A stretch of DNA of 64,000 nt from Symbiodinium natans. Its lineage: Eukaryota; Sar; Dinophyceae; Suessiales; Symbiodiniaceae. The stretch is taken from the NCBI GenBank assembly GCA_905221605.1, contig CAJNDS010000879.1, positions 466,059-530,058 on the forward strand, written 5' to 3'. The notes beneath the pieces are model-generated. The model was given only the letters and a program-made list of their open reading frames with translations, was not told the origin of the DNA and searched no databases. The position numbers and the translations under genes are program-made. Shown one piece after another: positions 44,057 to 56,714 of this stretch (positions are counted from its first letter, which is position 1; each line of letters begins with the position of its first letter).

Positions 44057-46590
44057 GTCTTTCCACGCTGAGGCAACACCATTCTCCGGAATGGAGCTGG
44101 CGGCTTGCTCGTAGAATCCGCGCGGCGTGCCGTCACGACAATCGCCTGCCTCTCAGACAGTATGCGCAGGGGACATGAGCTGTGTGAGCCGGAGCCTTGT
44201 GACTCCGGAGAGAAGGTTCGAAACCGTGTATGGGCCAACAGCGGATGTGACCTGCGGCAGTCGCCCACTTCGACTGGACCCAGCCTCAGCCATGATGCTT
44301 GTCGCTGCAGAATGAGAATGAGATCATGTATTGCTCCAGGCCTGCTGGCAGGGAAGGTAGTGCACCCAGCTGCCTCGGAGCAGAGCGGAAAGTGCCTTTC
44401 AGGGGTGGCTTGGGGAAGTCTTGGGCTCAGGCAGCTGCGGTCATCTTGGCGAACACAGTGGGGCAGGGACCTCGACAAGATCATGTGCCTGAATTGGGCC
44501 GAGAAAGTTGGGCGAAGAACGTACCAAAACAAGGATAGCCTTAAGAATTCGCCCCGCTGTACGAGCCGTTCTCACTTCTCACGCTCGTCTTTTGGAGTTT
44601 AGCCACAGTTGTCGGCATGCCTGATGTCGAACCCCATGTGTCTCGCCTCTCACGAGCAGTGAGGTTTTATAGTTTTGCGCCGCCCTGAGAAGTATGGCGA
44701 TTATGCTGTTAGATGGGAATTCAGTCCGGCTTCAAAATGGGATTTGCATTTTGCAGACTTGCAAAAATCGGAGTTGACAACTTTTCTGGGCAGCCCATGT
44801 TCTCCCACACCTGCGAAAGTCACGAGCGCGTTCTGCAGAATCCGAGTCTAGCTCGTCTCGAATGTCTGGGGTGGTTTGGGCATGGACGAACTTCAACCTT
44901 AATTGACTTGCCATGTTTGAGTGGGGCTGTAAAAGGCGCGCGGGAGTTCTGATCTTGACACGAAGCTGTAGTTGTTTGTAAGCTGCGCAACATCCTGTGG
45001 GTGTAATGCATCTAGTTCCGTCCTGATGTGAGGGTTCATGATCCCCCATCAAGTTACACAAGATCCCCCCATTCTGGCTCAGTTGGTATTGTTGGTGTTT
45101 GCTTGTTCCCATGTGTCTCTGGGCATGCATTCTGTCAAGGGGCAAGCGTTCCTTTTTGTTTATAGGAAAACCTTAGTCGTTGAAAGCTGTTTTCTTGGGA
45201 AACTATTTTACCCACATGTTCTTATACGGCCTCTATATTTGGGTAGAAGAACCTTCAATTCCTCCACTTGAACATGTACAGACACACAGAAGGCAAGAAC
45301 GGAAAGAAGCAGAGAAAGAAAGACGGAAGAAAGAAACAAAAAAGAAAGATGGATAGAAATAAAGAAAGAAATGAAGAAAGAAAGAAAGAAGGAAAGACAG
45401 AAGGAAATGAGGAAAGAAAGAGAAAGAAGGAAAGAAGGAAAGAAGGATGTAGGAAAAAAAGTAAAGAAAACACGCGCGAGAAAAACTGCAACACCCCCCC
45501 CCCCCCGCCCCCCAAGCATCCCCTACTTTTTCTATTGAGCTCGTGCAAATGCCATGAAGAGAACTTGCGCAAAAGAGAACTTGCGCAAAAAAACAATCGG
45601 ATCCTTTCCGAAGGCGTCATGCAAGCACTGTGTTTGCAAATAGGGGTGGTGGGTCTTCCCCCTCTCCCCTGCCCCCCAACCCCGACTTTCAAGCCAAGGG
45701 CGGGGAGGGGGGGGGTCGGGGTTGGCGGGATGCCTGGTGTTCGACCCTGTGGAAACATGATTCTCCCAGCCGATTGTTTCGGTGTCACCCATTGAACGTG
45801 AAGGAGATTGCAGCTTGAGGTGCAGGCAAGGGGAAGGGGGCGATCTTGCGCAAATCCTGGAACAAGCCCAGGCATCAGGACAGCCCATCTGCAAATCATG
45901 GCATGGAGCTTACAGCCCCTAGCTCAGAAGCCTTTTGAGTTTTGCACCAAAAATTGGCTTCCCCATTGTGTCGAGGCGAATTGGCCACAGCGCGTGGTGA
46001 CCAACCCGTGTAGCACCCAGTGGTTTGCCAGCGTGCCACGGGTTAGCATGGGTTAGCATGCGTTAGCACATACGTGTGGGATAACGTATCAAGGGCACAC
46101 GGTTGGAAACGCAAGAAACTTGGCAGTGCAGTCTGTTGCTCGCTTCGGCTGAGTTCGAACTCGGCAGTAGTCCTGATGGATGCACGCGTTCATTGAAGCC
46201 TGCAGCGGCCAAAATGTTGGAAAGGCTTGGGGTGTGGTGATGCGGTGGGGGGGAGGAGTGGAGGTGCGGCGGTAGGGTAAACATCGGTAAGGGTGTGGCG
46301 GGTGCGGTGGGGGCTTGGTTGAGGTGCAGCGATACGTGCCATGGTGGTCCAGTAGGGTTGTGGTAGGGCAGGGGTCTTTGGTTCGCTTGAAGAAAGCCGC
46401 ACAACGTCAGGATTAGCTTGCGTTGGCCTCGGCTTGCCCCTCCTGTTTAAGCAGCTGCTTGGGGTGGTCAAACATAAGATAGCCACGCAGCTTTTACTCG
46501 GTTTTGTCGGGTACTTCAGTACGACGGCTTGTTTTTATCTGACACAGCCCAAGTCGCCTCTTACAACATTGTACACTTTACAATGTACTT
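44057..46590. other. Non-coding, with a purine tract and a dispersed repeat
   Basis: About 45285-45470 is a GAAAGAAAG-type purine run of nearly 200 bases, then a C run near 45495-45515. The 45598-45665 stretch matches the dispersed repeat at 14230-14480. Short direct repeats GGGTTAGCATGCGTTAGCA lie near 46042-46066. A G/T-rich stretch is at 46230-46370. No gene is supported. Confidence 0.6.
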
Positions 46591-46594
46591 CCGT

Positions 46595-47059
46595 GACTGC
46601 AGGCGCGACCTGCGCGCCGCCGTTCGAGAAGCTCCGTCAGACAGCTTCATCTTCCTCCAACTGCAAGGCAAAGTTGTGCTCGAGGAGCTTCCGGGGCTAT
46701 TCATGAAGCCCGGAACTGTTAAAATCTTGCTTCGCTGAATGCTTTGACCTTTTTTGTGAGCAGCATGAGTCCCGAAATCGGCGTAGCGACGCTGTCGCAG
46801 GAGCCCCTTGTGTTGGACAAGCCCGTGATACTGTCAGGCAGAGCCACAGTTTTTTCGGTTAGCCAGCTTCTTAACGCGGCCATGACAGGTGAGACCCTGG
46901 CCGGCGATTCAGGAGCTGCGCTTGATGTGTGTGCATGTTGGCACCCGGTGAGAACTGGAAGCTGAGCAATGCTGGGCTCAGGCGAACGTGGAGAACTCCG
47001 TGGACCACCTGGTGGAGCTGTGGTTGCTCGGAGCCATTCAGCCTGAGCCATCTCAGTGA
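46595..47059 (+). CDS. Possible multi-exon gene, unrecognised
   Basis: Three plus-strand stretches look coding. About 46603-46735, after GACTGCAG, reads RRDLRAAVREAPSDSFIFLQ then LQGKVVLEELPGLFMKPGTV. About 46767-46888 reads MSPEIGVATLSQEPLVLDKP then VILSGRATVFSVSQLLNAAM before GTGAGA. About 46982-47059, after CTCAG, reads ANVENSVDHLVELWLLGAIQ PEPSQ then TGA. The joins were not tested base by base for phase in the first step. No known family. A minus-strand frame covers 46719-47126 and is the main competing reading. Confidence 0.35.
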
Positions 47060-49915
47060 CTCTTACATACGCTGACATCAGAATCAGGGGCACACAGGCG
47101 TTCCACAGGCAACCCGCAGCAGGCATAGTCGGTGCAACTGGGGTATAAAAGAAAAAGGTGTGTCCGGATGTTGGGGTACTTGCTGGTGTCCCATGTGCGC
47201 ATCGAGAGCTTGAGGTTGTGGTCCAACCCGGCGCCGAGAGCTGTGTGCCGAAGGCTCAGCTCTGGCAACTTCGGATAGCAAGAATCCCCCCGGTAGGCCC
47301 CGAGCTGGCTGTTCCCGCAAGTGATCCGAAAATTTTGGTTTTTTTAGTGAGGCGGGCCGGCTCTCCATCAATTACCCTTTGCATTCCTATCTTGTTTTTC
47401 AAGGCTTAAAGCTGTTTTTATTTTTGCTTCCTGCGGGTGGGGGAGGGGGGCGGGTAGGGGCACCATCGCCTTTTGCTGGCTGCGGACATCGGCGTTGCCG
47501 CGGGCAGACGCTTTTAATCGTGTGGGGCTGTGAGAGGTTTAAATCCTAAGTTGCCGTTAACCTGCTGGCGTACAGAGGGGAAATGGGATTCACATGTTGG
47601 GTGCTCAGGCATGATATGCATGGACGCAGACGTGAGATCTCTCAAGCTGTGAGATGCTGTGAGTTGGAAGCACGCCTTCCCATGCACTGCGGCCACGAGG
47701 GCGTGAGGGGCAACAACGGGATGCTGATGTTCTGTGAGTACTTGTCACCAATGGAGAGGTAAAGACAGGAATCGAGAGTCGCATGTCCCGGTATGCCTGG
47801 ATGTGTTGATATGTGTTGCTTTATCTTCACATGACCTTTGAGGCTTTGGCGCTTGAACTTGGCTCTTTCAAACGGGCCCAAGTGCTGCACCAAGCCGGAG
47901 CGCTGTGCCAGCACACAGCCTTGTGGGGAAAGAGCAAGAAGAGCACACCACGAGCACCCCATGTTTTGATGCACTATACAGGTCGGCATCGACGCCCGCC
48001 AGCTGTGTACAGGTGGCAGCGCAGGGTCATCACAGCCGAAGTATCCGGAGTCCGAAGAAGTCATTTTTCAGAGTCCGGAGAAGTGATTTGTCGTCGAGGT
48101 GCAGGCGGGACGTCCGGTGCTGGTGGACTGCGTGTGTGCCTTAGCTTGCTGGTGCAGTTCTTCCATGCTCAGATCGTCGAAGAATGTGCATGTGCTTAGG
48201 ACCTGCATGCGCAAAGCCAGCTGGACAGTTCTGATGCCGGATCGTCAGTGTTGATGTCTAGCAGAATCTAGCAACCATTGTAAATTGTAAAGGTGCGCGC
48301 AGCGGCCAGCCTTGTCGTGACCAGGTGTCGACGCACTGTGTCCGGGCAGCTGGCGCTGCTGCCACGATTTCCTGCATGCAGCTGCAAGAAGTTGAAAGTA
48401 GTTGAAAGTCGGGCAAGCAGTACTAACTAAGTAGTTGCAAGTAGTTGCACGTGAAAGTGCAAGCATCAATGCCGTGGCAAGAGTGCAGCTTCCTACTGGT
48501 ACAGTGCCCTGCAGCTTGCCGCTGCCGCTGTCCCGAAGGCGCCGAGTCCAAGCTGTTGCTCATTGGTTGCTCGCTGACAAGCGCGACAGGCCCCCTGAGC
48601 CCTGACAGACTGACCTCAATATGCACATGGCAGTGATTAGAGATAGTAGAGTGTTTTCCTGTTCTCAGGAAACGGCGTGCTGCTGGTAGATGGAGCTTCG
48701 GCGTCGTTGGCTCGTCACCCAGAGCTCTTCCACCATCCATGGCGCAACTATATGCGCAGCTGTGCGCAACTGTGAGACTGTACCTGCCCTTTCGCTCATC
48801 AGCGATCAGCATTGCATGAGATGCCAGGTAAGATGCCAGGTCAAGGGCAATCGCCAAGGCGGTGTCTTTCTTGTCTGGCACTGAGAAGCTGACTCGTAGG
48901 ACACTCTTTTGACTAGGATGCTGCCGTACACTGCCCCTCCTACCTTTTGGATGGCGCAACATCTTGAGACTTTTCAGCTTCAACGAGATATGGAGGATTC
49001 GCACGCAACTTTGTCAATACATCTTTATGTTAATGCCCTGAGATGATGTGAAACCTTTGTCGAACTCTTCCGTCCTCGATTCAGATTTGTGCAATCTGTG
49101 TTAAGTATTAAACTAATTGAAGTTCAAAGCTTGAAGTCAAAGGTTAAAAGATCGAGGACTATCAGTGCATTTTTGGATATCTTCCTTCGGTCTTCTATCT
49201 TGGGGTTCAAGGCTCAGGGGTGATCTCCCAGTGCACCAGTACCAGGACAGCCAGCGCAGGATTCACAAAACAATGCCCGTATGAAGCTACAGGATATCCG
49301 GTAATCCCCTTTGCGTAAGCGGGAGGCTGTGATGCAGAAGCTTTGTTGTACATGGATGGTACTGTAGCTTTCGCGTGGGAGCCTTCAAACAAAGACGACA
49401 ATGTGACGTTTGGTGTGGTCCAGTTGTCGATGTTTGTATGAACGGAGTTCCCTCAAGACAAGAATCCTCCGAAAATGGGCTGCTAGAAGCATTCCACGAA
49501 ATCTTAAGCAAATGCGTGTTTAGAAGAGAGGCCATCCAGACCAGAATCGGGGGCATCAAGCCAGGCAGACAACGCCTCCTTGCTGGCAGAATCGTCGGAC
49601 ATTAGCCGTTGGCTGCCTAACGCACTCTTGGTGGGGGCTGATGCGTGTTTCCGCTTTGCAGGCTTCCGCATGCTGCTGTTTTTACGTTGATGAAGCCACA
49701 CTCGCACAACACATCTTGTTATCTTGCATGGGCGCCCAGGAAATGGGCACTTCGGTGTGGTGGCTGGCAACAGGAAAGACCCTAAGTCCGCGGAATGTAG
49801 GGAGGCTCTCGTCTATTGTTCTCTTTGTGCAGCGAAGGTTTCACGAAGCTCGCGTGTTGCCGATCTTTGCTCAAAAGTATTCAGCCCTCATGTTCACTGG
49901 GGTGGGGCAGTGCGC
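47060..49915. other. Intergenic, nothing supported
   Basis: Frames of 60-193 codons occur on both strands without recognisable features. The minus-strand frame 48423-49004 (193 codons) is the longest. A G-rich stretch lies at 47440-47460. Confidence 0.55.
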
Positions 49916-51651
49916 ATGGAGGTGGAGGACATAGTAAATATTCACGCAGATAGCGACGACTATGTCACCGAAGTGGTGGACGTCACAGGCGGCAGTGATG
50001 AAGAGGACTTGGTGGAGGTAAAGGCAGGTGCCCCTCCAAGATATTTTCATGGTTACAGAAGGGGCCGTGAACTTGGCAGAGGCGCCTCTGGCCAAGTTTT
50101 CGTGTGCCACAAGAAGGGTGCCACAACCGGAGGAGGCTTTGCTGTCAAAGCGGTGGATCTGCGAAGGTTACATCTCCAGCCCAATGCAGAGCGTGAGGAG
50201 AAGAAGCTCAGCCGAGAGGTTGAGATTCTGAAGCGCCTTCCTCCGCACCCAAACATTGTTCAGCAGCTTGCTCGCCAGGAATAAGGATGAAGAATGAGTA
50301 CTCTATTAGTCTCTCTGCTTTGAAGTTGACTGTTCTCCAGTGCTCATTTAGAACACTAGCTGCTAGCCTTGCCTTTGCATAAGGTTGGTGGACACCTTCG
50401 AAGAAGGTGAATGGTTCCTCTTGGTTCTCGAGCTTGTTGGCGGTGGAGACTTGTACACTGTGCCTTAGCTCGCATCCAGCGCGTGGATACTCAGCTCGCA
50501 CGCACTGCGCTTGAAACAGCCAAGGTTTTGACAAATCGAGAACCGCCCCGACTGCACGAGCGCGAGGCGGCTTTCGTCCTGGCGCAGCTGGCTGACGGAC
50601 TTGCATTTCTGCACGGTGCCCTGGCGCTAAGGGCGCAGAATGCTGGCGCAGTGCCGAGAAAGCAAAATCAACAGTTGAGGGAACAGCAGAGGAGTAGCAG
50701 AAGCAGCAGCAGGAGCAGCAGCACGCAGCAGGGGTAATACTAGAAGGAGCAGTAGCAGCGGGAGTAGCTTGGGAAAGTAGGAGTCGGCGAGCCTGCCCTA
50801 GAGCTGAGCTGCATGCCAGCGAGGATGTGTTCTTCTAGCTATGTGCTGTGCTGAGATATGCTGAGATGACGCAGAGATGATGTGACGTGAGCGCGTGCAC
50901 GCGTTTGTGCGTGCACGCGATTGTGCATGCACATGTACGTGCGTGCACATGTGCGTGCGTGTGAGGTCAGGGTGTGATCCACCGGGACATGAAGCTGGAG
51001 AACGTGTTGGTTCATGGAGAGCGACGAGAGCGGCCGCTGATTCTCTACACCGTGAAGATCACAGACTTCGGCCTCTCGAAGGCCAGCCGATGTCAGGGGT
51101 AACACTAAGAGTAGCCGCGATAGAGATTAAAATGACCAAAATGGTTCATTTGGCTTGCACGCTTTTTTCCCGGTGAGAAGAGCTGGACTGGTGAGTTTTC
51201 AAGGAACAGTGGGCAAAAGGGGTACGGGGATGGCAGACTCTGAGGACTAGGAAATATCTGCTTCGTGCTTGACCCGTGTTGGGGCATTAGCACGTCAAAG
51301 TTCTACGTGGCCAATGTCTTGATCACTGTCTTCTGTGGAAGAAGGGGAGGAGTGCGCGGCAGCCCCGGGCATTTCTTGCCACATAGGGTTTGTAGAAACA
51401 AATCATGTGAAACAACAGGGTGCGACATGTGCATGCAAGGCGGGGTCCAGGGGGGAGGAGCGTGAAACCCTCGACATGACCGTGTTTTTGATTCTCCTGC
51501 TACTCACGGGCACTGTCCTGGGTTTAGTCTACAGGGCTCTCGCCAACCGTGCTGGTGTCCAGCAAGCTTGGAGGAAACAGAGGCTTCTTAATTTCTGGAG
51601 TGTAGAGGCTCGAAAAGAAAACAAAGAACAAACAACAGAAAGAAATAATGA

Positions 51652-51688
<37 letters not shown>

Positions 51689-53901
51689 TCATATATATAT
51701 ATATATACATACGCAAAACAGCCTGTAAACCCTCTACGTCCTAGGTTGGATAGGAAAACCTCTATCTATTTCCTTAATCAAGTACGGAATGCAGATGCAT
51801 GCAGTCTGCGAGGATGCAATATTATGCACACAACAGGACAGGCATGAGCCCTTTTTTCGAAGTCGTTTTGATAGGCCAGACGGGGCCGGAGACAAGGAGT
51901 GACGGGACAGATGGTAGAACGTTCGGACGACCGAAAGCAGCCGGTAGTGATCCGACTGCTGGCCACCGCCGCGAAGTCCCGAAGGCTCCCGATCACCCGA
52001 GAGTAAACGGAAGGACTCCGTGACTCCGTGGTCTTAAGACTTGCGTGGCCCTGACAAGCCCCACCCCGCAAAGCGACAGGCACCCAGAAGTCTGCCAGAG
52101 TCTGCCTGTCAAAGTCATTCGGAATTCTTTTTGCGTTCTTTATTCATATGTTTGTATATATATATATATATATATACATGCATATAAATTTGTCTATTTG
52201 TGTAATTGTGTCTCTTCTGGTCTCTCAAAAGTTTTCGCGTTTCTGTACGCTAGCCCGGTCCGGACAGAGTCCGGGTAGGCTTGGCCGCAAAAAAAACATG
52301 TCGCGCTTGTTGCGGACCTGTGAAGAAGTCCTGCGGGCATGTGTGGCATGGGTGTGACATTAGAGTTCTGTGTTTTTCGGGTCTCTTGGAAGGCAATTGG
52401 AGCTGGCTTCAGCGAAGCTCGGTCTACAGTCGGCACGCGGCCGTACACGGCTCCTGAGGTTCTTAGGGAAGACTCGCACGACTTCAGTTCTGATCTGTGG
52501 TGCTTGGGGGTGCTCCTTTTTGTCCTCCTCGCGGGACATTTCCCATTTTCAAAGATTCCATTTAAGCAGGAAGAATTACAGGTGATTGTTGGCAAATTGA
52601 AGATCAGTGACATTTCCAAGTCTGTGGTGCTGGGCCTTCTGCAGCTAGAGCCCCGTCAGCGGACAGACCTTGCGGCGTTGAGCAGGCATGAGTGGCTGTG
52701 CTACGAGGTGGAGTCCCCAGATGAAGCCGAGAAGTCTGAGAGGCCTAAGCGGACTCGATCTGTGAGTGCTTCTCCTTCCATGCGTCCGGTCACAGCACCA
52801 CAGGCGTCTTTGTCAGGGCAAGTGGTGGTACACAGCGTGCCGGCAAGGAAGCCCGCGGAGCCCGCGGAAGCCGTGGCCGAAGCCACTGGTAGCACTGAAG
52901 CGGTCGGCACAATTGGACCGCGAACCAAAGTTGAAGGATCACCCGCAGCTTTTGGAGCTCCCATGCCAGATCCACCAGTTCCTGCGGAGCAGGGCCCCGT
53001 CATTGTTCCTCCACGTGTCGATGTACCTCAGGTTGTCCCGAAACGTTCCATCTCGATGATCACGACAGGTGAAGTTTCACCGCCAAGCACTCAGCCAGAA
53101 GTGATGCAGCTACACATGGTCGTGCCTGACCGGCTAGCTGGCACCATCATGGGCAAGAGTGGACCACAGCTGAAGCAGATTTCAACAACGCTGGGCTGTC
53201 AAGTTCGCATGATTTCCCGGAAGGCGGTTGGACAACATCGCAGCTTCGGTGACCACCGTATCGTGATCTTTGGCAACTATGGCCAGTGCGTGATTGTGCA
53301 AGAATTAGTGCACGGACGTCTGATGGACGCATTGCGAGCAGAGGGCAAGGAGCCCACGACAGACACGGCAGTTGTGCTGTTCGTGCGCGCGGAGGCTGCA
53401 GGCATGGTGATTGGCAAGCAGGGCTGGGTCCTCAAGCAAATTCGGAAGCAATCCAACGCAAAAATCCAGCTGCTGCGAGAGGAAGTACGTGGCCAGCGTC
53501 CCTGCATCATTGAGGGCGAGCTACAAAACATCATTCGAGCGGAGAAGCATGTGTTTGACTTGGTCGCTGCTGTTCAGGTGGTACCACCCAACGCTCCCGT
53601 GCCGACAGCCACAGAAATAGGGCAAACTCCGCGCTGGACAACCTCTGGACCTTACCTTCCACGAACGCGCATCAGTGCAGAACCCCTCACTGGCAAAGTG
53701 GTGTTCTGGAAGGGACAGGTGGGCTGGATAGAACCTGACCATGCCGTCAACCATCCCAAGGCTTATGCCCACAAAGGGCAGCTTTATGTACATTCACAAG
53801 ATGTGTTGAATGGTGAGGCCCTGTCCTCGGGCACACAAGTCCGGTTCCATCTTTATGAGGACAGAGCTGGTCTCGGAGCTGAGCAATGCTACGCCTTCTG
53901 A
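49916..53901 (+). CDS. Protein kinase - KH - KH - cold-shock-like fusion protein
   Basis: Five exons (49916-50265, 50384-50459, 50525-50623, 50971-51081, 52393-53901) join in phase to a 714-residue protein. Kinase domain about 46-315: glycine loop LGRGASGQV, Lys78, Glu101, HRD with Asp181, DFG at 207-209 and APE, all present, so it should be active; the type is CAMK/CHK2-like. A Pro/Ala-rich linker follows. KH1 about 449-530 has GKSG at 466-469; KH2 about 536-608 has GKQG at 553-556. Residues about 645-712 resemble a cold-shock/S1-type OB fold (GKVVFWKGQVGWIEP, LYVHSQDV, GTQVRFHL). Introns at 50266, 50624 and 51082 start GC and that at 50460 GT. The ATG sits five bases after a CAG, as in trans-spliced genes. 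The last intron (1311 bases) holds GA and TA microsatellites. Confidence 0.87.
50624..50970. repeat. Microsatellite-rich intron of the kinase-KH gene
   Basis: It carries an AGCAGC-type trinucleotide run at about 50690-50765 and alternating GTGCACGC/GTGCATGC repeats at about 50895-50960, which can adopt Z-DNA. It is bounded by a GC donor and an AG acceptor. Confidence 0.8.
51082..52392. repeat. Long intron with GA and TA microsatellites
   Basis: GA repeats run at about 51656-51684, and TA repeats at about 51691-51706 and 52156-52177. A frame at 51473-51847 with a hydrophobic start (TVFLILLLLTGTVLGLVYRA) lies wholly in this intron and then decays into repeat-coded residues, so it is not called as a gene. 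Confidence 0.75.
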
Positions 53902-56714
53902 GTATTCTGAGGGCCCACCTACAGCCACCTCAAATCAAGAAAAGCTAGCTTCACCGGCTTCACCGTACTTGCTCTATGCTTGCTTTGTGCATCTTTGTGC
54001 TGCTCTTCAGCGGCAGTTCTGCACTGAGGTCAGGCTCGCTCCTTGTGGGGCGCACCGACCTGACCGGGAACGATGCCGGAAGCCTGCGCAGCACTAAGAG
54101 CTGGGTTGCCCACATACAATGAAGGATTGGCGTAGATGGGCAAGGTGTTCATGCTAAGGTGGCAGACCGGGAGCGACGCTCCGTCCAGCAGCCGCATGCT
54201 GAGCATACGTTGGCACACTGTTGGCACCACATGCCACAGCGCGGAAAAGCGACTGTATGCCCGCAGCATGAAAATTCTGACGGAGAGGCCAAAACATGCC
54301 AAGACCGAAAAAACTTTGAAGATCGGACATGGCTTGGGCATGCCAGGGTGGGCATGTCCAAATCCTAAGTTTTGATAGTCTTGCGACCACTAAGACATGC
54401 CTCGCAAGGCCTTGCGCTTCTCGACCAATGCTCAGTGTCAACGGCCTAGTCATGTTGTGATTCAGATGGAGGAACTGGGGTTCGTCACAGCGGCACTGGT
54501 CACTTGTGTCTTCTTGAGCTTTCAACGATTCCCAGCACTTGTCAAGTTAGATGTTGCCTTCTCAAAGGTCTGGCAGCTCGGTGCCCACAGGCAACGCAGC
54601 ATCGCCAGCGATTGTGTTGGGGGCCAGCCTCTCAGACGGCAAAAGTTCGGATAACAAAGGCCACGAGTCATGCGGGATCAGGCTCTGGCCAAGCTGGTGC
54701 TGCAGGGTTCTCAGGAGCCTCCCAAGAAACAGCAACGGATGCGACTTGAGTTGCGGCTCCATAGCGACAGCCAAGATGGGATTGCTTTGCACCCACCATG
54801 CGCAGTGGTGCGCTTGCCCCTGGCCAAGCTGATCAGCCACGCCGCTCGGGAACAAACGTGTGGGTGAAAGATGCGAGAATCTCACAGGCTGCAGCGCTCA
54901 GAGCAGAGGCCAGAAGAGTTTGATGTGGAGATTTGAAGGTGTGGGTGCGGGACAAATAGATGCATGAGTCGGTGCAAGAAGGCTGGTTCGTTTGCCGCGG
55001 TTGCTGGCGATGGGCCGCTGGACATGCAACCTTTTGCTTTTAATCGCAGCTCGATTCATGTTCGCACTGCCTTGCACGGATTGTTGTCCACATGCAAGTT
55101 GCCTGGTCGTAGGGGTCGTGAGCAGTCGTTGTGAAAGAGAGACATTGAAAGAGAATGCACCCGGTTCCCTGGTTTGCCATGAAATTATGCAGAGCTTCAT
55201 CTTCTCTGCGATTCAGACAAGGCCGACGTTGGGCTGGTCAGGGTGGATGCCGCGGTCTCGCATGGCAGCTGCGCCAACCCGGCGAGGTTGAAGGGCCGGT
55301 GACGTAAGGAGCAAACCGTGCGTCATGTCTGCGAAAACATCCAAGCGGTCATTCGGCAGATTTTGAGAGCAGGCTTAAAGCATGCAGCAGGTCCGACAGT
55401 GATGCCTACCGCGGTGGTCCGGCTTTGGGTGCAGGCAAGATGCAAGTCATCTGGGTCATGTTTGGCATTGAGAATCAGTGTCTCAGTTTTGGTGTGAGCG
55501 AAGCAGGATGTGCTGTCAATCGAAGGGGCTGACTTACATTTGGACGGAAGCTTCGGCTGTTGTGGATCGCTCCCGCTGCGACATACTCAGGCAACGTTGC
55601 ATGGCTTGACGTCAGCGGAGCTGCGGTTCTGATCACGGCTCAGCATAACAGCATGCCTTGACCAGATATGCACCTTTCGTGCCTGGTTGTGCTAGACACG
55701 GTCACAACTGCCACCACTTAGATTCCTACTCGTGTAGGCCTTTACCGAGGCAAATGACGCCAGGCAGTGCTGCCAAATCACGCCCATCATCTGCTTCTTC
55801 AATGGCGTCTTGAACTGAGCGTCTGATAGCGGACAGCGTGCATGCTGGTAGTTCCGCCCGTGGTGCGGATGCAGTGCGGGCCTGACGAGGCTTTCGCAGC
55901 GACACTTGGCTGGGAAGGAGCAACCGAGAGTCAGCAGCCTAAGCGGATGCATAGGTGAAGCTGTTTGCCAAGCAAAAAGCTACGCAACGTCCATCTGAGC
56001 CTCGAACATCGTCGGCACAGTCCCAGTCTTCGGATCCGGCTGCAGACAGCCCCTTGCCACGGCCCGGGCAGTCTTTGCGGCATGCCTGGACACCTCAACA
56101 TAGTGCTTGCTATCCAAGGGATGAGAAGCCTAAGAAGAAGAAAAAGGACAAGGATAAGCGCAGCTCCGGAGACAAGGACCCTATGGAGGCCGTTGGCAAA
56201 TGCGGAGGTACTGTCGAGTGTCGAGCATGACTCAGGAAGTTGAAAAGGAACTGGAAGACGGAGAGGCAAAAGCAGCTCATGCCCCAGTTCCTGTCCGCAT
56301 GTGAAGTACTGGCTGGTCCAGCTGTCAAGAAATGAAAAGTTGCAAGAGTGCAAGCCGTGCCACAACATGTGCACTTGTGGGGAGATTGACATTCCGATTT
56401 CGAGTGGCAGGAGATCGCCGTCGGAGGCCTTGGTTTGGCAAAAAGGAAAGATGAGATACAGAAGGGAATGAAGATTCAGTTTTTCCAAATCCCTACACCG
56501 GCACTGCACGCTATGCCATGCTCAGTCGTTCGGTCCGCCGGCATTCTGCACGGTCAGATAGGTTCAGCATGCCCAGCAGCGATGCAATCTTTGTTTTCGT
56601 TTCTTGACAATGTGAGATGCAGGCGAAAGCGGCCGCAGTGAGGACCGTTATTTTGTGGGTCTTCTCAGTAAGCTTTACACTCCTTTCCTTAGCCATATCG
56701 TCGGGGTCTTGCAG
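53902..56714. other. Mostly non-coding; one lysine-rich possible exon
   Basis: The one protein-like piece is about 56125-56205, reading EKPKKKKKDKDKRSSGDKDP MEAVGK, basic and low-complexity. It is in the frame that starts at 55955 and may be an exon of an undefined gene. Nothing else has support. Confidence 0.4.

Noticed and set aside
51473-51847. Frame with a hydrophobic start inside the last kinase intron
   Set aside because: It decays into GA and TA microsatellite-coded residues and has no splice or start support.
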